This document shows, piece after piece, positions 53,837-63,347 of a DNA stretch of 64,000 nt. The notes beneath the pieces were generated by a model, which saw only the letters and a program-made list of their open reading frames with translations, was not told the DNA's origin and did no database searches. Within the stretch, counting starts at the first letter, position 1; each line of letters starts with the position of its first letter. The position numbers and the translations under genes are program-made. This stretch comes from Prolixibacter sp. SD074 (GTDB taxonomy: Bacteria > Bacteroidota > Bacteroidia > Bacteroidales > Prolixibacteraceae): contig NZ_BLAW01000001.1 in assembly GCF_009617895.1 (NCBI RefSeq), forward strand, positions 1,355,001-1,419,000, in the 5' to 3' direction.

Positions 53837-55138
53837 ATGAAAAAATTACAATTTATTTTACCAATTTTCCTTGTTGCTGCAATCGCCGTATCAGGATGTA
53901 AGAAAAATGACACGCCGGCTCCGACTCCGGCGCCCACACCCGCTGTAGTTGATGCCGGCGTACAGAACACGGCCAACCTTTTCCAGGATTGGTACCTGTG
54001 GTACAAAGATATGCCGGACGTGGATCTATCCACTTATACCGATCCGTCCAAATACATCGATGACATTCGCTACAGTAAGGATCACTGGAGCTTTGCGGCT
54101 CCGCTGGATCAAATTATGGCGCTCCTCCAAAGCGGCCAATCGGGTGGCTGGGGCGCCGGTTTCAAATTCGATTTGTCCGACAGTTTACGCATTGCTTATG
54201 TTTACAATAGCAGCCCTATGGGTGCCGACAGCGTAGCCCGGGGCTGGATGATACGATCGCTTGACGGACAGTTGGTAAAAGACATGAGTATCGATGCCAT
54301 CAACCAGGAATTGGCCAGGGACCAGGTTACTTTCGGATTTGTTCTACCGGATAGTACATACAAAGCATTGAGTATTTCGAAAGGCGATGTGGTGATGAAC
54401 ACCGTCCAATACAGCCACGTTTACGGCACGAACGGGGAGAAAACCGGATACCTCGTATTTTCAGATTTCCTTGAGCCTTCCGTTGCTGACCTCGATACCA
54501 CTTTTACCACATTCAAAGCAGATGGAGTTTCCAACCTTATTCTTGACCTTCGTTACAACACAGGAGGCTTGCTTACAACAGCCGATTCATTGATGAGTCT
54601 CATCGCCGGTGATAAATACAATAATCAAACGTATAACCAACAGGAATTTAACGACAAACATACCGATGCCAACGAAGGAAACCAGATTCATCAAAAACCG
54701 AATAGTCTGAATCTGAACAATATTGTTATCATCACCTCTTCATCGACTGCCTCGGCCAGTGAACTGGTAATTGCCGGACTAATGCCTTTTTACCCCGTTA
54801 CCCTTATCGGGACACAAACATTGGGGAAACCCGTAGGGATGAGTATTTTTCAGGATAATCAAAACAATCTGGCGATTGCCCCCATTAGTTTCCGCAACGT
54901 CAACAGTGCCGGTTACAGCGATTATTTCGACGGCATTCCAGTCGATTATACGGTTTACGAAGACGTGAAATACCCATTCGGCGATCCGAACGAATTATGT
55001 CTGAAAGCAGCGCTTAATTATCTCTCAACCGGAAGTACCGGAACTTCGGCAGCCATGTTGAAATCGGGCACCATGCCGGCAAAGCTGCTTAATAAGGGTA
55101 CCGATGTAACGGTGACGAACTTGTATGATTTGAAATAA
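53837..55138 (+). CDS. S41 family peptidase, lipoprotein
   Basis: 433 residues. Lipoprotein signal with AVSGC (Cys21), an Ala/Pro/Thr linker, N-terminal helical part, PDZ-like middle (110-190) and S41 core: DLRYNTGGLL, the serine motif SSSTASASELV around residue 306 and the catalytic Lys in GTQTLGKPVG (Lys331). A C-terminal-processing-protease relative anchored in the outer membrane; substrate unknown. Confidence 0.9.
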   Translation: MKKLQFILPIFLVAAIAVSGCKKNDTPAPTPAPTPAVVDAGVQNTANLFQDWYLWYKDMPDVDLSTYTDPSKYIDDIRYSKDHWSFAAPLDQIMALLQSGQSGGWGAGFKFDLSDSLRIAYVYNSSPMGADSVARGWMIRSLDGQLVKDMSIDAINQELARDQVTFGFVLPDSTYKALSISKGDVVMNTVQYSHVYGTNGEKTGYLVFSDFLEPSVADLDTTFTTFKADGVSNLILDLRYNTGGLLTTADSLMSLIAGDKYNNQTYNQQEFNDKHTDANEGNQIHQKPNSLNLNNIVIITSSSTASASELVIAGLMPFYPVTLIGTQTLGKPVGMSIFQDNQNNLAIAPISFRNVNSAGYSDYFDGIPVDYTVYEDVKYPFGDPNELCLKAALNYLSTGSTGTSAAMLKSGTMPAKLLNKGTDVTVTNLYDLK

Positions 55139-55181
55139 ATCCATTGACGTAAACCGACACTAGCCATCGCATGTTAAAGAA

Positions 55182-55218
55182 AAGATGGGCTGTTCAGAAA
55201 AATTGAACAGCCCATCTT
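55182..55218. terminator. Perfect 15-bp bidirectional terminator
   Basis: AAGATGGGCTGTTCA (55182-55196) pairs perfectly with TGAACAGCCCATCTT (55204-55218), 7-nt loop, between convergent genes. Confidence 0.85.
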
Positions 55219-55279
55219 CATTATAAATATTTAGATTTAACGTAAATCGAAAAAGAAATATTATTTACCTAAAACCACA

Positions 55280-57052
55280 TCAGAAAGGAGATGAATCCTG
55301 CAATCCGGTAATGCTCTTAACAAAACCAAACTCCTTAACTGGTGCACGTTTCATTGCACCGGGTACAGGAAGACTTGTCGGCAACGTTCCCATATCGTTA
55401 TTATCAGCATCCGATATACCCTCATTTGTCTGAATCTCTTTTTGAGGAATCGGCCAAAGACGATAAGGCGCATCAGCAGGAATATTAAAAATAGCCAGAG
55501 CACCGTAATTCGTGACAATCTTTCCATCAACTTCTTTATATCGAATTGCAGGCTTATTGAGACGCATCAAGTCAAACCAGGAAATACCTTCGCCCCAAAA
55601 TTCGACACGGCGTTGAAGCCATACCTCATCCTGCAATTCCTGGGCCGATGCGGCTGTACTAACAAAATCAGGATCACGATAAGTTTGTACATATGATTCC
55701 AAGGCTGCCTTACCGGCTCCCAAATCTCCTCCCATTCCTTTGGCTTCAGCAATAATTAGTTCCATTTCTGAAGCACGCATCAATGGAAAATCATCCGAGT
55801 TTTCCGGATATGTCAGTTGTTTATTTGTAGGTGCAAATTTGACACTTGTATAAGGCTCCATACCAAAAACGTCCCAAATTGGGCCATAATCAGGCGAATA
55901 TGGTTCTCCAAACCATTCATTAAAGGCTGACGCAGCCTCGCCACTATCCTCATAACCTTTTAAGGCTGCAGCTTCGTAATTTTCATCCAGAAACCATCCT
56001 TTACGAACATCGGTCGCGGGAATCTGATCATACAATAATTTATTAACCTTTTTCCAGGTGCCAACAAGTGTTGTATAGCCGCCATAACCAAAGCAAAGGT
56101 TTGTACACATCGAAGTAAAATTACAGATTCCAGAGGTAGTTGCATCATCCGTTGTTGTAATAATGCATCCCCACATAATGCCTGGTTCCGTTACATCGTC
56201 GAAGGTTGGAACAGAAACAGCTTGCATCGACATTGGAGATTGGCCGCTTTCAGTTAATGCTTTTGCAGCATCAGAAGCAGCGGCATCCCAATTCTGCATT
56301 ACCAAATTGACACGAGCTCGCAGACCATATGCAATAGCCAAATTTACTGCTGAAACATCGGGCCTTGCAGGAATGTCATCGCCACCCAGATATCCAATCG
56401 CATCGTTCAGATCTTTTATGATCAAAGCATATACTTCAGCAACCGTTTTTCTGGGATTCATTGTCAGTGAATCAACAGGTGTTTCATCAGTTATAATTGG
56501 TACTGCAGGCTTATCCTGATTTCCAACATACGTAAACTGAAATAACTGTACCAGGTTAAAATAATCATATGCCCGAACTGCCAAAGCTTGTCCCAGATAA
56601 CTCTTTCCAATTGGATCTGTTGTTGCACGATCTATTTTTCCAATAATAGAATTAGCTGTACGAATTTGCATATAAAACTGGTTCCATACCACGCGCGGAG
56701 CACGGTAAGTAAAGTTCCGGTTTGTTAAATCCTGTTCTCCACTAAACCAGTTATAACCAGTCACATCACCTACAATGTCCTGACCATTATGATCTGTCTT
56801 AGCAGCTATACCGGGAATACCGAAGTCTTCCTGATAACTCCCCGAACCAGTAGTAGCAGGCCAGGCTTTCATAATTGAATACAGTCCGTTTACCTCTGAT
56901 TGAAGTTTGGATGGATCATTATTAATGACTTCAGTCAACTGATCCTCTGTAATTGAGCCACCATCCGGGGCCACATTTAGTTTATCATCACATCCGAAAA
57001 CGAGAGAAGTGATAACTAATAGCAATATGAATCTTATATTTTTCATCTTCAT
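55280..57052 (-). CDS. SusD/RagB family lipoprotein, second locus
   Basis: 590 residues. Lipoprotein signal ending SLVFGC (about Cys21). N-terminal LQSEVNGLYSIMKAW, IRTANSIIGKIDRATT, LGQALAVRAYDYFNLVQLFQ, and near the end LQRRVEFWGEGISWFDLMRL are SusD features. It follows the interrupted susC by 12 bp, so it is its partner; the IS is likely polar on it. Base composition is more AT-rich than in the 4-18 kb PUL. Confidence 0.92.
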   Translation of the reverse strand: MKMKNIRFILLLVITSLVFGCDDKLNVAPDGGSITEDQLTEVINNDPSKLQSEVNGLYSIMKAWPATTGSGSYQEDFGIPGIAAKTDHNGQDIVGDVTGYNWFSGEQDLTNRNFTYRAPRVVWNQFYMQIRTANSIIGKIDRATTDPIGKSYLGQALAVRAYDYFNLVQLFQFTYVGNQDKPAVPIITDETPVDSLTMNPRKTVAEVYALIIKDLNDAIGYLGGDDIPARPDVSAVNLAIAYGLRARVNLVMQNWDAAASDAAKALTESGQSPMSMQAVSVPTFDDVTEPGIMWGCIITTTDDATTSGICNFTSMCTNLCFGYGGYTTLVGTWKKVNKLLYDQIPATDVRKGWFLDENYEAAALKGYEDSGEAASAFNEWFGEPYSPDYGPIWDVFGMEPYTSVKFAPTNKQLTYPENSDDFPLMRASEMELIIAEAKGMGGDLGAGKAALESYVQTYRDPDFVSTAASAQELQDEVWLQRRVEFWGEGISWFDLMRLNKPAIRYKEVDGKIVTNYGALAIFNIPADAPYRLWPIPQKEIQTNEGISDADNNDMGTLPTSLPVPGAMKRAPVKEFGFVKSITGLQDSSPF

Positions 57053-57064
57053 GTTCTTTTGGCG

Positions 57065-59589
57065 TTAGAATTTGATGTTTGCCCCCATAGAAATCGTTCT
57101 AATGGGAGAATAAATAAAGTCAGTGGTGCCACTGAAATTTTGACGGGGATCAAGTCCTTTTCGCTTAGAGAACAAATAAACGTTGTCAGCAGCAAAATAC
57201 AAACGAATAGCCTCTAAGTCTATCTTATTTAAAACTTTCTTCGGTAAAGTATATCCCAATGTAATATTATTGATACTCAAATAGGAAGATGAAATCAGGA
57301 AGCGATCTGAAGTTGCTCCAATATCTTTACCTCCAAAGTTTACCATCGGAATATCGGTATCGGTATTACTTGATGTCCATGAATTCAGGATATCTTTATG
57401 CCAGTTAGTACCAGCCTCATTTGCCTGACCTCCATGCATCAACTGTTGATAGATATAGTCGTAAGTTAAACCTCCCAGACCATAAGTACAAGATACCGAG
57501 AAATCAAAACCAAAAGCATCAACCGAGGTTCCAAAACCTCCTTGTAAATCAGGAAGAGAGGTACCCGGACTATCACTGTTTTGCTTTAATGAAGCCGTAG
57601 AATAATCCTCAGTTACACCATAAGTCCCATCATCATTTGTGGTTCGCCATTGTGGAGCACCCGTTTCCGGATTAACACCAGCATAGACTGGATACCAGTA
57701 GTCATAAATACTTCCTCCTACACGCAAAACTCGCCTTCCATTAACGTATCCATCAGGATCTGAAAACTGAGGAGGTAAGGAGAGAATCTCATTTTTGTAA
57801 TGTGTTCCGTTTACATAAACAGACCAGGTAAATTTCGGAGTGTGAACCAATCGGGCATGCAAATCGACGTCAATACCCCGATTTCTCATCGAGCCAATAT
57901 TATCTGGATAAGCTGAATACCCAACTGTAGGAGGCACAGGAATATAGTAAAGCATATTTTCTACTTTCCTATTGAAATATTCAACTGAACCACTGATTAC
58001 TCCATTAAACAACGAAAATTCAAAACCCGTATTTAAGTTATAACTGGTTTCCCAGGTTATATCCCGATTCCCTTTATAGGTAAGTTCAATTGCGAAATCG
58101 TCGTTTGAATTCTTGACATCGTATTGGTCCTGGGCAGGGTAATAGTTTTGACCATCAGCTGCATTCTCATACAGCAGCGCATCGTTACCCTGTGCTCCAT
58201 AGCTGATTTTATATTTTAGCATATCTAACCAATCAGCTCCAGCCAGAAATCCCTCTTTTTCCATTAGCCAGGAGCCACCAACTGACCAGAAATTACCCCA
58301 ACGATTGTCTGGCGAAAACCGGGATGAAGCATCCCTTCTATAACTAGCTGACAAGTAATATTTTTGAGCATAATCGTATTGTACTCTCGAAAGATAACCT
58401 TGTACGAAATACTCATCGCTATTCGAGCCCGTTTCCTGTCTCAAAATTGCATTTGACAACTGTTCACTCTCCGGATTAAAGAGATTATACTTAATCCCAT
58501 ACATCTGCTCCCATTGCCGATCATAAGTTTCATGGCCAACGAGCACGTCAAATGAATGCTGATTAATCGATTTTTTATAGGTAAGCAATTCCTGCAAGGT
58601 TAAGGCACCATAATGGCTACTCGTCTTATATATGTTTCCTCCAAAATCGGCACTTTGGCCATAATAAGCATTTCCTTTATCTAAATAACGTGTATTATCA
58701 ACATCGTAACCAACATTCAATGCAAACTTTAGTCCTTTAAGAAGATTAAAATTCGCAAAACCCTTGATGGTAATTAAATCGGTTTTATACTGTTGCTTAT
58801 CAAGTTTCAAGTCAGATGCCGGATTCGCAATAGACATCACCGGACGGGTTAATCCTGGATATTCCCCTGTTCCATAATCATATAAAGTATGTCCAAGATC
58901 ATCTACGATTATTTGTTTGTCCGCTCCTCTCACATATAAAGGATAAATTGGAGCAACAATACGGCTTACATAGAATAGATTCTTCGAACTCAATCCTTCC
59001 TGATCTGATGGCGAACGGCTGACAGAATTTGCGTAGCTAATATTACCTCCGACCTTAATCCATTCATTCAATTGATAATCGGTATTAATACGCGCAGTAA
59101 TTCTTTCAAACCCGGAATTGGAAATAATACCTTCATCATTCAGATAGTTTAAAGAAAAGAAGGTTGTTTGCTTATCATTTCCTCCGCTTACCGAAAGATT
59201 AACTTCCTTCCGAGTATTGGTTTTACCAAACAGCTCATTATACCAATTATCATTAATTAGGTAATAATCGTTGTCCCAAACCCGACCTAATGTAGCATTG
59301 GGATTAATCTTGCCGTTCTGATCAATCAAATTTTGACCATCAGGGACCGTATAAATATTATATTCCAGACCTTGATTCCCAAACATCAATTGATTGGCTT
59401 GAACATTAGCATCTGACGGAGATAATCCTGCCGCGATTTGATTATTATAAATCCCTTCGTAGTATTTTTCATAATACATGGCCGGGTCTGTCATAATATC
59501 ATATTCGGGTACAGAACGCTGATTAATTCCTGCCTTCACATCCAAATTAACAGAGACTTTTCCTTTCTTTCCTTTTTTAGTTGTAATTA
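57065..59589 (-). pseudogene. SusC-like receptor, C-terminal part after IS insertion
   Basis: From the insertion point the frame reads LITTKKGKKGKVSVNLDVKA and runs 840 codons through the barrel to PIRTISMGANIKF. It is the direct continuation of the N-terminal part at 61293-61959; removing 59590-61289 plus one 3-bp target copy restores a 1,063-residue SusC without a frameshift. As it stands this half lacks signal peptide and plug, so it cannot be exported. Confidence 0.93.
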
Positions 59590-61289
59590 GGGTCTGCTGA
59601 TTTTCTATGCGCCACACGAGTTCGATATTGGAATGAGCAAAAGGTTTTTGTCAAATAATTCTAATCTCAGCAGGTTTTTGATGGCCGCTTTTAGTTTTTT
59701 AAGTAAGAGCGCAAAAGAACCTTTCCATTTTTCTGCCACTTGCAGCAATTTGGCCAGGTTCATGACAAAAAGGATCGCATTGACCCATGATTCGGACGTT
59801 TCAGGAAGCCTGGCCATGATATTGTTGAGCCCGTATCCTCGTTTGCCTTGTCCAAACTTGCCTTCTACGTGGTTTCGTTTGGCTGCTTCTTTTTTGTCAC
59901 GGTATTTCTGACTGGCAGTTTGGCTGTCATTTTTCGGTGGCCTTCCCAGGGGTTTGCCGTAGATCTTAATCCCTTTTTCTTTCAGGTATTTGCGGTTTTC
60001 CCTTGTCAGGAAAATCTGGTCGCCAAGGAATACCCGGGGATAGCAACCATAGGTATGTTTAAAATTTTCTACCTGCATTTTCAAATCCGTGCTTTCATTG
60101 TAGGCATCCCAGCTGAACCGGTCTATCCGGCAGAATCCGTTCACCTCACTGATGTTGATTTTCGCTCCAAATTCGGTTTTCGCTTTGTCTTTTCCCCGGA
60201 CAATCGGACGCACATGGGGCTGGAAAATGTTCACAATGCGGTTCTCGCATTGATGGGTTCTATTCTCATACATCAATTTTTGCTGGCTGTAAACTTTCCG
60301 AATGGTTGCCATCAGTTCCCTGTCGCGTTTTTCCAGCAATTCCGACCGACCGGGTTTTAACAATAAGCTGTCAACTATTTTTAGATCGCGGGAAATGTAT
60401 TGAAGCTATCCCCTGATTCCCCGGCGAATCTGCTTCTTTGTCTTCTTTTTCTTCTTTGCAATGTTCAGGTAATGCTTGCGGGCATTCCTGCGGTAGGTTC
60501 TTGGTTTTGTTCCATCTGCCGGGCGAAGGTACAACAGGTCTATGATTCGTTCCAGATTTCCCCTGGAGGTGTTTAAGAGTTTCAAATCTGTCGGATAGGT
60601 GATCTCCTGGTCGGCCACAGTCGCATCTACTTTCAGTGTTCCCCGGTTATCATTCTTTTCGGGCCCGTCGTTTTTGTCCTTATCCTTGTCCGTTGCCTCT
60701 TCCTTTTGTTGCTGTTGTTTTCTTTTAATGCGGGACTGATGTGGTTTAATTTGTTCGGATGATTCGATGATTCGTTGGTTGAAAGCTTCAAACTCATCGC
60801 CTCCCAATCTTTTGCGGATATCGACAAACAGGCTGGCATCAAAAACCGGTTGGGTGGTAAAACACGGCAGCCCGCAAAAGTATTGCAGGTAAATGTTTTC
60901 CTGTATCATTTCTATGGTACCCCGGTCATCCAGGCCAAGCTTGTGCTTGACTATCAAGGCCGCTATCACCGTGCGGATGTTGACACTTTTACGCCCCGAG
61001 CCCGCATCGAGCTTCCGGCTATAAACGGCTGCAAGTGAATCCCAGGGAATCAATGCGGCTAATTTCACCCATCGGTTCTCCTTGTCCAACCCTTGTTCAA
61101 AAGGATGCTTGAACATATTTAAACTTAATTGGCTTTGTGGTGTGTAATCAATCATATCTGCAAGGGTTTTGAACCCAATTTATACAAAACCATGCATTTA
61201 CACCAATCATCAGCCTTGAAAATATGAACAAATAAATGTTGATAATCAATGTATTAAATGTATTCTTTGAGAATATCAGCAGACCCTAT
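59590..61289 (-). mobile_element. Insertion sequence, IS1182/IS5-like, about 1.7 kb
   Basis: The element begins at GGGTCTGCTGATTTTC (59590-59605) and ends at GAATATCAGCAGACCC (61271-61286), inverted repeats of 16 bp with one mismatch, with three further bases TAT before the flank. TTA (59587-59589) is duplicated as TTA (61290-61292). It carries one transposase gene with an in-frame TAG. The intact reading frame of the interrupted susC on deletion proves the boundaries to within a few bases. Confidence 0.92.
59605..61155 (-). pseudogene. IS1182/IS5-family transposase with in-frame TAG
   Basis: The first 249 codons hold the DUF772-type N-domain (IDYTPQSQLSLNMFKHPFEQ, ...LVKHKLGLDDRGTIEMIQEN), a Lys/Glu-rich linker and a DDE start (VDATVADQEITYPTDLKLLN). 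TAG at 60408-60406 follows QIRRGIRG; the frame continues as LQYISRDLKIVDSLLLKPGR through the DDE domain (LGDQIFLTRENR, KRNHVEGKFGQGKRGYGLNN with the catalytic Glu) to 59605, about 516 codons in all. One base change separates it from an intact gene. If not suppressed, the element cannot move by itself. Confidence 0.88.
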
Positions 61290-61959
61290 TTAATATTACA
61301 CCATTGGCACCACGTGCACCATAAAGAGCTGCAGAAGCAGCATCCTTCAGTACGGTCACTGACTCAATATCCTGTGTACTAATTGAAGAAATATCTTCAC
61401 CATAGGGTATCCCGTCCACAACATATAAAGGAGCACTAGATGCACTCAATGAACCTACCCCCCGAATTCTGATTTTAGCAGAGGTACCTGGCTGTCCAGT
61501 ATTACTAGCTGCTTGAACACCGGCAGTAACTCCTGTTAACGCCTGGGTCACGTTTGATACTTGTCTCTTTTCAAGAGTTGAAGCGTCAACAACTGCTGCT
61601 GCTCCGGTAAATGACTCCCGGGTTGCGGTACCATAAGCTACAACCAGTACCTCATCCAACCCAACCAAGTCAGAACGCATGTTTACATTAATGACACTAC
61701 CTGATATCGCCACTTCCTGTGTTTCCATTCCCACGAATGAGAAAACCAGTGTTGTTGCGTTTTGGGGTACACTAATACGGTATTTCCCATCAATATCCGT
61801 TATTGTTCCCAATGTTGTACCTTGGACTGAAACAGAAACTCCCGGAATGGAACTTCCGTCATCGGCACTGGTAACTGTACCTGTAATCACCTTGGTTTGC
61901 GCCATCAGAGATAGCAAACCAAAGGCAGAAAATGCAAGTAATAGCACAAGTTTTTTCAT
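61290..61959 (-). pseudogene. SusC-like receptor, N-terminal part before IS insertion
   Basis: 223 codons: signal peptide MKKLVLLLAFSAFGLLSLMA, carboxypeptidase-regulatory-like domain (VITGTVTSADDGSSIPGVSV), TonB-box region LDEVLVVAYGTATRESFTG, and plug up to YGARGANGVIL, where the IS enters. No STN domain, unlike the SusC at 12741, so this receptor would not signal through a FecR. The frame runs four codons into the IS (NRVC, then TGA). Confidence 0.93.
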
Positions 61960-62180
61960 AAATAATTGTATTAAAAGGTTAAGTAGTCGTGAAGCCAGTT
62001 ATTTTACATAGACGGTTAAAAATATGAAAAAAATATTTTTTAATGAAAATTAACATTTTTTTTCTTTCGTTAAGAGTGAAATTGTGCGTAAATCCTTCCC
62101 TTAAATTACAAATCAATGCTCTTTACAGCATCAGCCTACCATTCTTCACTACACTGATATACTGATACATACATAAAAAT

Positions 62181-62248
62181 GGCTCTCTGAATCCAGAGAG
62201 CCCTTAAGCTTTACTATTGAAGATATGCTTATTAACATATCTTCAATA
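62181..62248 (-). repeat. Two hairpins upstream of the interrupted susC
   Basis: GGCTCTCTG/CAGAGAGCC (62181-62202) is followed on the minus strand by ATTTTT; ATTGAAGATATG/CATATCTTCAAT (62216-62247) is a 12-bp stem. The first could be a terminator of a transcript entering from the right. Bases 61960-62180 hold AT-rich promoter-like DNA. Confidence 0.6.
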
Positions 62249-62419
62249 ATTATGTGTTAAAATATGTTACCAAATGCCTCAATCATGAGTGATATAGAAA
62301 TTATCCGTACCTGGTCTTTCCCCTTCAGGCTGATGTTTTCAAAACAATATGCTTGAAATTCCTCTCTAAAGCAACTAATAACTACCGATACCTCCAGGAA
62401 AAACAAGTGTGGTTTTACC

Positions 62420-62529
62420 TAAAACCTAAGGTGATCTTGACTGAAACCTGCAGTGAAATCCCCCCAAACCACACATGATTTGACGCCAAACCACACGAGG
62501 TTTCGGGTAAAACCTGCGTTGAAATCTGC
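62420..62529. repeat. 22-bp tandem repeat, five units
   Basis: Units begin at 62420, 62442, 62464, 62486 and 62508, each with AAACC at positions 3-7 and usually TGA or GTT near position 13 (for example AAACCTGCAGTGAAATC, AAACCACACATGATTTG). A weak sixth unit follows. Units are 60-75 per cent alike, and the period (22) is not a multiple of three, so coding is excluded. Two inverted CAGGTTTT copies lie at 62611 and 62642. Confidence 0.7.
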
Positions 62530-62731
62530 GTATACCGCAAATTATTCCTCTTTGAAAAGAAAAAGCCTGAATACCGAAACAGGAATAACAATGAGAGTTT
62601 CCGCGTATTTCAGGTTTTAGAAACAACCCTAAGTCTGTTTTCAGGTTTTGCTGTTAAAAGCGACGGGCCACGTAGGAAGATAAAAAGAAGTATATTTGGA
62701 ATCCAGTTGTTACGAAATAACAAGCAACCGG

Positions 62732-62823
62732 ACTCACCAATTAAGTATAAATCTGTCAAGCTATTTTAGGGGAGGTCACTCACCAATTAAGTATAAATCT
62801 GCCAAGCTATTTTAGAGGAGGTC
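62732..62823. repeat. 46-bp direct repeat, two units head to tail
   Basis: 62732-62777 and 62778-62823 are adjacent 46-bp copies that differ at only two bases (CTGTC/CTGCC and TTAGG/TTAGA). Core phrases ACTCACCAATTAAGTATAAA and CTATTTTAG. No gene is involved. Confidence 0.88.
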
Positions 62824-62850
62824 GGCTGGGAACTTTTCAAGGTGCCCCGT

Positions 62851-63000
62851 TTCAAAATATATGTATCCAAAACATGTTTTGCGGTTTGCCGTGGAAAAAA
62901 GTATGTATCCATAACATATTTCTGGGCGTGCAGTAGGGAAAAGTATGTATGCTTAACATGTTTTGGCCTGTGCTGCGAGGAAAAGTGTGCTTGTTTTAGT
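62851..63000 (-). repeat. 42-bp tandem repeat, locus B (3-4 units)
   Basis: TATGTAT begins at 62860, 62902 and 62944, and a degenerate TGTGCTT at 62986: spacing exactly 42 each time. Each unit is AAAA(A)GTATGTATsC, a short spacer, AACATGTTTT or AACATATTTC, then a G/C-rich 18-nt part. The first unit contains the perfect palindrome CAAAACATGTTTTG (62868-62881). The minus strand encodes 14-residue repeats (AKHVLDTYILK, QKYVMDTYFF, PKHVKHTYF). Same repeat as locus A at 37453. Confidence 0.85.
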
Positions 63001-63287
63001 TTCAAGGGAGTCTAGGAAGAGACAACAAAATATTTCAGTGAGCATCCGATTGCCAACCTAACACTAATATCCAGTCCACAAAGAAGATGTTGTATCAATA
63101 AAAACTGGCGTTTAGATAACATTCTAAAAATCTGATCGGTGCAAGTCATTTACAGCACCACCTATGTGTTTTCATTGTGTTATAAACCTACAAATTGAAG
63201 AGGTGACTTTTCGTTACCCACCACTTTAATCAACCTTAATAATTGTATAGTATGAAGACAAATCTCTTTTTCTGAGAATGGCATGTA
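63001..63287. other. Intergenic DNA with no recognised element
   Basis: About 290 AT-rich bases between the 42-bp array and the terminator of the last gene. I see no coding potential, RNA gene or further repeat. Confidence 0.5.
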
Positions 63288-63318
63288 ATAAAAGAGCCAG
63301 TCTATTGCAGACTGGCTC
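63288..63318 (-). terminator. Terminator of the SusE-like gene
   Basis: GAGCCAGTCT (63294-63303) pairs with AGACTGGCTC (63309-63318), 5-nt loop; on the minus strand followed by TTTTATTAC. Confidence 0.8.
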
Positions 63319-63347
63319 CTTATGGTCATAAATTATTGAAATGCTGT

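Noticed and set aside
62851..63000. CRISPR array
   Set aside because: The 42-bp periodicity with a conserved core and variable part recalls repeat-spacer layout, but the cores are imperfect, the variable parts resemble each other and no cas gene is present.
62787..63005. A 72-codon gene with 14-residue repeats
   Set aside because: The same repeat at 37453-37560 is interrupted by stops in the equivalent frame, so coding is unlikely; kept as a DNA repeat.
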